The notes under the pieces were generated by a model. The model was given only the letters and a program-made list of their open reading frames with translations. It was not told where the DNA came from and searched no databases. DNA of 55,010 nt from a virus. Below, piece after piece: positions 33,501 through 41,700 of the stretch. The translations under genes were made by a program, and so were the position numbers. Location: IMG/VR virus record IMGVR_UViG_3300042466_000463, positions 1 through 55,010 of that record; one strand, written 5' to 3'. Positions within the stretch are counted from its first letter, which is position 1. The number at the start of each line of letters is the position of its first letter.

Positions 33501-36409
33501 AAACTAAACAGGCTGTTGCTAGAGTTAGAGAATCAAGAAACAAAAGACAAGACGCCTTAGAGTATATAGCAGATAGAGGTGTTTTAATACGAAATGAAGA
33601 TGGAAGCTACTCTTTAGGAAAATATAAAATGGGAACCGTTGAGGGAGGAACTCCTTATACTATAGATAACGCTAATGATGTTTTAGGAGCAATATCTCAA
33701 ACTGAAGCGTTTTCTGATATAGATGCAAGGTCTGAAGCTGCTTTCGAAGGATTTAAAAAAATTCTAGATGAGCAGTACGAGGCTGGATTGATTCCTCAAG
33801 CTGTATATGATGACTTATCTAAATACAAGTATGTTCCTATTAGATATATATCAAGTGTATTAATGGATGGCAATAGCGCTTTCATGAAGAGTAAAGGAGG
33901 GGCTAATATAAAAGCACTAACAGGCGGCTCTGATGGCTCTGTTATAACAGACTATTCTACGCTATTCAATATATACTCAACAACCGCTCTAAAGAATATA
34001 GCTACAAATAAGGTTTTACAAATGCTAGAGAGTGCTATTAAGTCTGACCTTCCTCAGATGAAAGCTACTAACATGTACAACCAAAACATGGCTGTTGAAT
34101 TAGCGGAGACTGAAAAGAATAGAGATGGTACAGATAAGGTAGATAAATTCGGCAACAAGGTTTATAAAAAACCTAAAGCAGGATATACCAACATGAAAGT
34201 TCATAATAAAGACGGAATAACAATGTTATCCGCTCCTACATGGTTTGCAGATGAGTTTTATGGTAACTCTGAATACAATAAGGGGTTAAGTATGCTATCT
34301 TCAGCACTTGGAGTTAACTTGCTTAGAAAATCTGTTACTATTGCAAACCCAGCTTTTGGTATAGCACAGTTAGTAACACTAGACCCTATCCAAGCGATAC
34401 TAACAGCTAAAGGATTTAATCCGATACTTCCCGTTGCTTACGCTGAGGTGGTAGCTCAATGGCCTTCTGTAGCAAAGAGTATATTTAAAAAAGATGCTCT
34501 TTATAACGAAGCTGTTAAGAATGGTGTGTTTGGCGATATGGCAGCAAGGTCTGGCATAGATAAGTTCTATGATAACACGATATTTACAGGAATAAAAGAT
34601 ATAGATGATAATGTTGCTGATAAAAGCATATTTGAAAAAGTTTTATTTGGAGCTGATATATCTAATATTCCAGGAATAAAACAAGCTATTCAATTCGGAG
34701 AATCAACAGTAGGCGCATCAGAGAAGATGACAAGACTTATAGTTTATAAAAAGTCTAAGAAGTATTTCATTGATAAAGGTTTCTCTTCAGAAGAGGCAGG
34801 TCAATTAGCAGCATCTGAAGCTAGAAATACTGCAAACTTCTCTAGAGCTGGAGATGTTATAAAACAAGCTAACCATGTAATACCATACCTATCTGCAGCA
34901 TACGCTACTAAAAGAGCTGTTGTTAAGTCAATAAAGAGAGACCCTGCAAAAGCAACTTTCGTAATTTCACAAATGGCATTAGGTGGTATGGCTGTTACTT
35001 TATGGTCTATCGGTGCATTCTCTGATGATGAAAAAGAAAAAGAGTATTGGGGTGAAATGTACAAGGCACTTCCTGATTATTACAAGAAGAATTACGTTGT
35101 AATAAGAAACCCTTCTCACAATATAGGAGATGATATTACAAATGCATTTATTAGAATTCCTCTACCTTTTGGAGCAAAAGAAATGTACACAGGAGTTATA
35201 AGCGCTAAAATGGGAGAGTACATGGATGAAGCAACAACTCCAAGAGAAGCCGCTATATCTTCGATATTATCAGCTCTTGATATGGTAGGATTAGAAGATG
35301 TTTCATTACCTCCTCTTGCAAATGCCTTGGTTAAGTATAAATTAAATATAGACCCGTATACCGGCAATAAGATAGTTTATGATGAATCTACAGGAGAATA
35401 TAGCTATACAGAAGAAAAGCAGGGAACATTACCTATGATTCAAGCTGCAGCACAAAAAACTAAAGCATTCTCTGCTCCTAGATTGCAGGCTGCTATAGAA
35501 TCATATACAGGAAAGTTTGAAAGAAACCCTTTCACTCAGATAGTAGTTAATTCATTGAACTCTATGTACGAGTTTGCTGCAGGCAAAGAAAACTCTGTTA
35601 TTAAATCTATAAAAGATGACCCTAATAAACTCATAGAGAGCCCATTAGCATCTGTATCTGGAAGATTCTTCGCAACCCCTACAAAGTACTATAAGAATAA
35701 GTTTAATCAAATACTTATGGATTATATGTACTCTAAGATTAATAATAATTTTCATGAAGCTCTTGTAGCCTTATCGAATAAAAGAATGGCAAAGATTGGC
35801 ATATCAAATATGACATCTAACGAGCAGATGGAATTCTTTGTTAAAGATGCTGAAAAATTCTTAAAAGACGTAGAAAGGGATTTAGGTAAAAAAGAGGCTT
35901 TAAAATACGAGAAGAAATTAAGAGACGCAAGAGTTGGAGAACTAAAAGATATACTTAAGTTGCAGATAATTGAGGATGATTCTTTGAAGAGACTATCAAA
36001 AGAGACCAATCCTGTTATTAAAGGAAGGGCAGCTTATGATATATTAAAGGATGCCTCCGACAATGAAAATAGAAAGTTTTTTATAGCTACAGCATTGGAA
36101 TCTACCGAAGAGTGGAAAAATGTTGGAATGAAAGAAGCGTATATAGAAAGAATGCTTGAGGATAAGTTTGGAACAGAGTATAGAGATAAATTCAAAAATA
36201 CATTAAAAGGTAATAGAACTGCTGCAGTAGAGAGTATGTATAGGTCCTCTAAACAGTTTAATTCTGACTCACAAGAGGTAAGAGATGAGAAGTTAGGTAT
36301 ACTTGGTGTAATGGATTTCTATATAGATAGTAAGAACTATGACAGAACAACAAGAAAAGGAGACAATATAACTAAAAGGTTGTTCGGGTTCGACTACCCT
36401 CGGAAGTAA
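30593..36409 (+). CDS. Giant polyvalent ejection protein (1938 aa)
   Basis: A 1938-residue protein. It has a Pro/Lys-rich start, an Ala/Gly-rich segment with hydrophobic stretches (about 275-340), a Gln/Glu/Thr-rich linker (about 570-680) and long coiled coils (about 870-970). A C-terminal part at about 1400-1480 has SEARNTANFSRAGDV followed by YLSAAYATKRAVVKS, like the large polyvalent protein domain LPD38. A hydrophobic stretch follows (MALGGMAVTLWSIGAF). Such proteins are packed in the virion and enter the host with the DNA, forming a channel or opposing defences. It is the last of three ejection-type genes. No lytic transglycosylase motif was recognised. Confidence 0.75.
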   Translation: MEDIQNDNQQEPKNGGSPKNGGSSIGPPKPITLPNTGILRRIFEKGIQDGTIQPGPISPAKKVERLFIGNTSEAQPKPISMQGAGMGKLPRIKEQPKPTLIGQLEKGKPVVISSDDINKIQSLGDIQSFIPKRIITEKEIEANRTKYLPEAITNTIEIARNSAQNKDLFDKTVAPNLRKTLQEDFNSGELSVKLNKDRYPVMTRVVDGFIENIFNGVIDKKNIIAYADEHDRLSDEERIQFYSGKSTFRVPVLSQVGSPTKDIYSERPNQEYQGAVPTERGKVGEIAYSIGGVLPDLGTGVITAPLNLVVPGYSIAAVGAVQGRVSGINAAQEAFQVAKQNGLSDEEALQVAKNAEKRGAVTGALEGAASQYFGTKIFKAFSNPATKTALTGFANQAKSFFKNAVTKTGKTAGALASDMGVAGFMEAVRQQGLADEGLINPNASKQIISNIEMEGLVGLIFAIAGKAVKVSKNLNSYATSVLATMDPDDMVDYATELELTGQVEPGFANTVRDEVNKYKEAKKAAGDNVDVEIEPTVVGLIMKKKNLQEKLKAADETIKPQIQAEIDELNTRITTTLDTKVPQEVDDKTQSKIEQDATKEIEQVPTVQEGGTTEPTGTLPGQQEVGQGEGGQRQTTQQGANIGDSNIGSQAQVTEAQPTETGKEKTKKAGDAIRAFKIKQTPNTLDTNVFGIPIAMYNTVLDVAANAADLGADVVEAVRTYLSEQNPEDIAGIDENALIEDVKSKIPKQEAATIEQTKKASLKESMDANSDKRVQEEKKAARTVNKTAWRKLLKAVDDNQVNVIKELRKTGRFSDLLVSALEATRHTSTDSNQRISDFDNNVYNGLSEKPSIEIEGSLYSEKDLLNKVIMAKRIIEIQKMLGDKFGRFQSLDAEYNAALEAYAAIDEATAKNKKKFDKVADKIKDLNRQIVEANLDENNQEGFDKLVDAVRVQHDKADAILAEMESFSEETKQAVARVRESRNKRQDALEYIADRGVLIRNEDGSYSLGKYKMGTVEGGTPYTIDNANDVLGAISQTEAFSDIDARSEAAFEGFKKILDEQYEAGLIPQAVYDDLSKYKYVPIRYISSVLMDGNSAFMKSKGGANIKALTGGSDGSVITDYSTLFNIYSTTALKNIATNKVLQMLESAIKSDLPQMKATNMYNQNMAVELAETEKNRDGTDKVDKFGNKVYKKPKAGYTNMKVHNKDGITMLSAPTWFADEFYGNSEYNKGLSMLSSALGVNLLRKSVTIANPAFGIAQLVTLDPIQAILTAKGFNPILPVAYAEVVAQWPSVAKSIFKKDALYNEAVKNGVFGDMAARSGIDKFYDNTIFTGIKDIDDNVADKSIFEKVLFGADISNIPGIKQAIQFGESTVGASEKMTRLIVYKKSKKYFIDKGFSSEEAGQLAASEARNTANFSRAGDVIKQANHVIPYLSAAYATKRAVVKSIKRDPAKATFVISQMALGGMAVTLWSIGAFSDDEKEKEYWGEMYKALPDYYKKNYVVIRNPSHNIGDDITNAFIRIPLPFGAKEMYTGVISAKMGEYMDEATTPREAAISSILSALDMVGLEDVSLPPLANALVKYKLNIDPYTGNKIVYDESTGEYSYTEEKQGTLPMIQAAAQKTKAFSAPRLQAAIESYTGKFERNPFTQIVVNSLNSMYEFAAGKENSVIKSIKDDPNKLIESPLASVSGRFFATPTKYYKNKFNQILMDYMYSKINNNFHEALVALSNKRMAKIGISNMTSNEQMEFFVKDAEKFLKDVERDLGKKEALKYEKKLRDARVGELKDILKLQIIEDDSLKRLSKETNPVIKGRAAYDILKDASDNENRKFFIATALESTEEWKNVGMKEAYIERMLEDKFGTEYRDKFKNTLKGNRTAAVESMYRSSKQFNSDSQEVRDEKLGILGVMDFYIDSKNYDRTTRKGDNITKRLFGFDYPRK

Positions 36410-36417
36410 AAATAGCT

Positions 36418-36425
36418 TAAATTTG
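36418..36425 (+). promoter_or_regulatory. Bacteroidota-type -7 box
   Basis: TAAATTTG ends 16 nt before the ATG at 36442, which opens the fibre gene row. Confidence 0.62.
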
Positions 36426-36441
36426 CATAAAATAATAACTT

Positions 36442-36972
36442 ATGCCTTTTGAAGCAATAATAACACCGTCTCAAGGCTCAAACTGTGCTAGATTTACGGT
36501 TGCCGATACTTCTACATACACAGTAGAAGCAAAGGGGACATTTACGTCTAGAAGATTAACCTTACAGAAGTCTGACGGCTCTTATGTAACCGTAGGCACT
36601 ACTGTCTATAATAATTATGTATGGCCATATGCTGCCGGAGATTCTATTGAGATTACAGGTCTTACGTGGGACCTAGCTATTACAGCTATACTTCAATTAA
36701 CATCAAGCTCTCCTCAATCAGGAAGCGTATATAATGACACTCAAGTATTTAGCTTAACTTGTTTTACTAATTCAGCATACTTTAGCAATACTAGCCTTAT
36801 GGCTACTAACCAATCATTAGAGAAGAACCCTAAGTTTGTAAGAGACGTGATTAGGCTTTTCATAGAGCAATCTGCTGCCGTAAAAGCTGCTGCAGAAGGT
36901 AATATGTCTAGTGCACAAGCGTCTTTAGATAGAGCTGAATACATAACGAATGACCTTAAAACAGGGTACTAA
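36442..36972 (+). CDS. Tail/fibre-region structural protein (176 aa)
   Basis: A 176-residue protein with a beta-rich N-terminal domain (Ig-like alternation, about 1-110) and a helical C-terminal part (about 125-170). I recall similar proteins at the start of fibre rows in Bacteroidota phages. It shares its last base with the next gene's start. Likely a fibre base or adaptor. Confidence 0.65.
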   Translation: MPFEAIITPSQGSNCARFTVADTSTYTVEAKGTFTSRRLTLQKSDGSYVTVGTTVYNNYVWPYAAGDSIEITGLTWDLAITAILQLTSSSPQSGSVYNDTQVFSLTCFTNSAYFSNTSLMATNQSLEKNPKFVRDVIRLFIEQSAAVKAAAEGNMSSAQASLDRAEYITNDLKTGY

Positions 36973-37664
36973 TGGGATATACTTTAACTCAAATTAATAC
37001 AGTTTTATCTAAGGCTGATAGGTCTATCCATATCCTTGGTAGCGTAGCTTACAATAAAAAGTTTGCCGAGCTAGATGAAACGTATTGGTATGATAGAGAT
37101 ATTATCTTCATATATAAGACGGCTGTAGAATGGGGTAAGGTAAACGACAGAGTAGGAGACCCTAGAATGGACTTTATCGTAGAAAGATTAGAGGCTATGA
37201 TGGAGATATACGACTACGGTACCCTAACTCCAATTTATAGTCAGGTAGCTGCTGTTTTCGGCATTACGACAATAAACTACATTACAGAAGAGGAAGACCC
37301 AACGGTTCCTCAATACGTTAAAAACATAACAGAAAGCAATATTACTCATTGGGAGTCTGCTTATGACGAGAAAATCAACTCTGGTTCTGTTTCAACTCCA
37401 ACAGGAGTTAACCAAAAGACGCTGATACTTAATCAGCAAAATGGAGATACGATTAACATAACGTGGACCGACACTAATTATGTACATGACCAACAAGTTG
37501 CATCAGCCACTTGGGTTATCAACCATAATTTAGGTAAATTTGCATCAATTCATATTGTAGATACGGCAGGGGATGAAATAATAGGAGAGGTTAGGTATAA
37601 CAGTATAAATCAAATGACAGTAACATTCACATCACTAGTAAGTGGTAAAGCATATATAAACTAA
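36972..37664 (+). CDS. Tail/fibre-region protein with a C-terminal beta domain (230 aa)
   Basis: A helical N-terminal part (about 1-125) that could bind the tail, followed by a beta domain (about 170-230) with WVINHNLGKFASIHIVD and MTVTFTSLVSGKAY. The same kind of domain ends the next protein (VVTHSLGTVDVIVML and VTVSFASAPALNAY). The shared domain suggests a common attachment or folding module. It overlaps the preceding gene by 1 nt. Confidence 0.68.
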   Translation: MGYTLTQINTVLSKADRSIHILGSVAYNKKFAELDETYWYDRDIIFIYKTAVEWGKVNDRVGDPRMDFIVERLEAMMEIYDYGTLTPIYSQVAAVFGITTINYITEEEDPTVPQYVKNITESNITHWESAYDEKINSGSVSTPTGVNQKTLILNQQNGDTINITWTDTNYVHDQQVASATWVINHNLGKFASIHIVDTAGDEIIGEVRYNSINQMTVTFTSLVSGKAYIN

Positions 37665-37669
37665 TTACA

Positions 37670-38764
37670 ATGGCTAAAAAAATGTTGGTCAATTTAGACC
37701 TCTCAAAAAATCAGATACTTAACGTAGCGTTACAGAATCTTAGTTCACCTCCAGGTTCACCTGTTCAGGGTCAAATCTACTATAACACAGGAGACAAGGC
37801 TATCTACTATTGGGATGGTACTGCTTGGATTAATGTGTCAGGAGATATTAGTGCTGTATTAGCAGGAGCAGGTCTTACAGGTGGCGGAACTAGTGGTTCT
37901 GTTACTTTAGATGTGAATGTAGATAACGCAACTATCGAGATTGATAACGATATAGTTCGTGTTAAAGATTTAGGTATCACTACCGGAAAGTTGAATGATG
38001 GTGCTGTAACTACAATTAAGATTGGAGCAAATCAGGTAACCCTAGCAAAACTTGCTCAGATTGCTAATAACACTGTTATAGGTAATACATCTGGCGGTAC
38101 AGCGACCCCTTCTGAAGTTACAATCATAACTGATTTAGCTAGTGCTAGTTCTACTACACTTGCTACATCTAGCGCTATCAAAACATATATTGACGCACAG
38201 GTTGGTGGACTAGGTAACCTAGAAGGTGCATGGAATGCTTCAAGTGGAACTTTCCCTGTCGGTTCATCTCCTACTGCAGGTACAAAAGCAGGTGATTATT
38301 GGTACGTAAGTGTAGCCGGAACTACAGGCGGTGTTGCGTTTAATGTTGGTGATGTAATCATCGCTAAGGTAAACTCAGCGTCAACTACTTTAGCTTCTGA
38401 TTGGATTCAGTTAGAGGTTAATAGAGACCAAGCTACAGAAACAGTTTTAGGTTTAGCTGAAATCGCTACTCAAGCAGAAACTGACACAGGAACAGACGAC
38501 CAAAGAATCGTTACCCCATTAAAACTAAAAACATTACTAGATAATAGAACAGGCGGATACGCTGCTAATGTCGGTAATGGAAGTGCTACTTCTTATGTTG
38601 TTACACATAGCTTAGGAACAGTTGATGTGATTGTAATGTTGAAAGATAACTCTACTCTTGAAGAGGTGATTGCAGATGTGGTTATAACTGATGCTAATAA
38701 CGTAACAGTTAGTTTTGCTAGTGCACCTGCTTTAAATGCGTATAGAGTTATCATAAAGAAATAA
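37670..38764 (+). CDS. Tail fibre protein (364 aa)
   Basis: A 364-residue Gly/Thr/Ser/Asn-rich fibre. The N-terminus (MAKKMLVNLDLSKNQILNVA) is a common virion-binding fibre start in these phages. The middle has AGAGLTGGGTSGSVTLDV repeats typical of fibre shafts, and the end has the beta domain shared with the upstream protein. Probably a short or proximal fibre. Confidence 0.75.
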   Translation: MAKKMLVNLDLSKNQILNVALQNLSSPPGSPVQGQIYYNTGDKAIYYWDGTAWINVSGDISAVLAGAGLTGGGTSGSVTLDVNVDNATIEIDNDIVRVKDLGITTGKLNDGAVTTIKIGANQVTLAKLAQIANNTVIGNTSGGTATPSEVTIITDLASASSTTLATSSAIKTYIDAQVGGLGNLEGAWNASSGTFPVGSSPTAGTKAGDYWYVSVAGTTGGVAFNVGDVIIAKVNSASTTLASDWIQLEVNRDQATETVLGLAEIATQAETDTGTDDQRIVTPLKLKTLLDNRTGGYAANVGNGSATSYVVTHSLGTVDVIVMLKDNSTLEEVIADVVITDANNVTVSFASAPALNAYRVIIKK

Positions 38765-38769
38765 AGTAA

Positions 38770-41700
38770 ATGAAAGTACTATCTAATTTATCCTTATACG
38801 GAACATTAGGACTAAACTCAGTAGTTGATGCTAATACTGATACTGACAAGTTTCTTGTCATAGATTCTAATGGTATAGTAAAATATAGAACTGGTCAAGA
38901 GTTATATAATGATATTGGGGCAGGAGGAGCTGCGGCTTATACATCTGTACTTCAGCATGAAGTTAAAGCAGGTGTAGCTCTTACTAAAGGTCAGGCTGTT
39001 TATGTTACTAGTGCAGATGGTACTAATATGATTGTGGGTAAAGCTTCAAACGCATCAGAAGCTACATCAAGCAAAACACTAGGACTATTAGTTCAAAACC
39101 TTGCTATTAATGATATAGGTTTTGTTGTAACAGAGGGTTTGCTTGCAGGTCTAGATACTAGCACCGCATTGGCAGGAGACCCTGTATGGCTAGGAACAGA
39201 TGGTAACTTGATATTTGGTTTATCAAACAAGCCTTATGCTCCAGCCCACTTAGTATTTATTGGTATAGTTACTAGAGTTCAACAAAATAATGGAGAGATT
39301 TTTGTAAAGGTTCAAAACGGGTTTGAGTTAAATGAGATTCATAATGTTCAAATCACATCTACTCCTTCTGATAATACAGTTCTAGCGTACGAGACTTCTA
39401 CATCTTTATACAAGATGAAGTCGATTCCTACATTATTAGGATATACTCCTACAACAAACGCTAGAACATTAACTATAAATGGAACTTCTTATGATTTAAG
39501 TGCGGATAGAAGTTGGTCAGTAGGTACGCATACAGGAAATTTAACTACGGGATATGTCCCTAAAGCTACAGGAGCTACAACATTAACAGATAGTATAATA
39601 TATGATAATGGTAGCGGTATAGGTATTAATACAGCTTCTCCTTATGACTCAGCTAACTTTAAGTTAGATGTTAATGGAGGTGTTATTATTAAAAATACTT
39701 CAGGTACTCTTGCACAATTAATTTTAATAAACTCTAATCCTGCAACAGGCGGCAATAATGGTTTCGTGCAATTTACGGCAGGTGGCAACACTGCCACAGC
39801 ATTCGCAGAATTGCAATCATATTATGGACTTTCAGTTGCTTCAGGAGCATTAAGACTTCAACCGGCAGGTGGTCAAGTTTTAATTGGAACAAGAACAGCA
39901 TCAGCATTTACAACTGATATAAATGGTACGTTAAGAGTATCAGGTCAATTAACATTAGGTTCAACAATAAGTAACAATACCTATGTTTATACTATGCCAG
40001 GAGCTTCAGGAACTTTAGCTCTTGTTAGTCAAATACCAAGTTTAAGTGGATACGTTCAAACTTCTAGGACATTAACAATAAACGGAGTTTCTTATGACTT
40101 GTCTGCTGATAGGTCTTGGTCTATTACCGCAGGTGTATCATCAGTTCAAGCAGGTTCAGGTATAAGCGTGTCCACAAGTGGTGGCGTTGCAACTGTATCA
40201 AATACAGGCTTATTATCAGGAACCGCAGGTTCAGGTATCAGCGTAAGTACGTCAGGAGGAACTTTGAGCATTAGTAATACAGGTTTGCTATCAGCGTCTG
40301 CTGGAAGCGGAATTAGTGTAAGTACATCAGGCGGAACACTCAGCATTAGTAATACAGGATTATTATCTGCTTTGGCAGGTAGCGGTATTAGTGTAAGTAC
40401 ATCGGGAGGTTCGCTAAGTATTAGCAACACAGGTATATTATCAATACTAGCAGGTTCTGGAATAAGTGTATCTACAAGTGGCGGAACAACTACTATTACA
40501 AATACAATTACAAACACCAATCAGCTTACCAATGGTGCAGGATATATTACAGGTATCACTAGCTCAATGGTGACAAGTGCACTTGGTTACACACCATACA
40601 ATAGTTCTAATCCTAATGGGTATATAACATCTTCTGCTTTAAGTTCTTACTTACCACTTTCAGGGGGCACAATGAGCGGAATAATAGCATTCTCGAATGT
40701 TACAGGAAATAAAATAGACTTTTATCACACTACTACAGGTAGTGGAGATAGATATGGAATACAAGTCCAAAGCTCTGAATTAAGAATACATTCAGGAGCA
40801 GCGGGGGCATCCACAGGTGGTATTACATTTGGCAAAAGTGACACAACAACATTTACCGAACACTTGAGAATTAGAAATGATGGTATAGTTCAGGTAAATA
40901 GTTATTTAAGAACGTCAGGTGTTACTTCTAATACAGTATTTTTTTCAGCTGGAACAAATTCAGTTGATTTTGGTAATGCCCTTGGGCAAGGTACTTCAAG
41001 TAGAAGTACGTATTTTAGGGGTAATACAGATAATGTTTCTGTATGGTGGGGCGGTGTTGATGGTAACGGAAACAATATTCCTTATGGAGCAATAGATGCA
41101 ACAGCTGGTCAATTTACATTTTGGAGAAATAGTGGTGGAACTGGTGGTGGAGATTGGACAAATATTATGACCATGAACGCTTCTGGTCTTACAATGGTTA
41201 ATGGTAATTTTATAGGCTCCTTAATTGGTAACGCTAGCACTGCAAGCACTGCTACTAATGTAGCTTGGACAGGTGTGTCAGCAGGAATTAGAGAAAACTA
41301 CGACTTACAATTTAGACCTGCTGATAACTCTAGTAGTTATGCTGGATTAAGTTTTGCATCTCCAGGTAATTCTCAGAATGGTGGTTATTTTTTAATTAGA
41401 GGAGGCGCAGACAATGATGTATACACTCAAAATGGAATTACGCTTGTAGCAGATTTAGGTTGGTTGACTCTTGCTCAAAGAACAACAGCTAGCAGAGGTG
41501 TAAGAATAATGACAGGCTCTAGCACTTCTACAGAACGTGCAAGATTTCTTACAGATGGTCAAATACAATTTTTAAATGGAACTGGATTTACTTATAATGG
41601 TAATACTATTTGGCACCAAGGTAATCTAACTAACTTAAACCAACTTACTAACGGCCCAGGATACATAACAGGATATACTGAAACTGATACATTAGCTAGT

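Noticed and set aside
40150-40509. CRISPR-like array
   Set aside because: Units are coding, diverged at synonymous positions and lack spacer-repeat alternation; no cas genes are present.
40146-40520. 124-residue minus-strand open frame in the fibre gene
   Set aside because: It is the reverse reading of the five-fold shaft repeat; its own repeats mirror those of the fibre.
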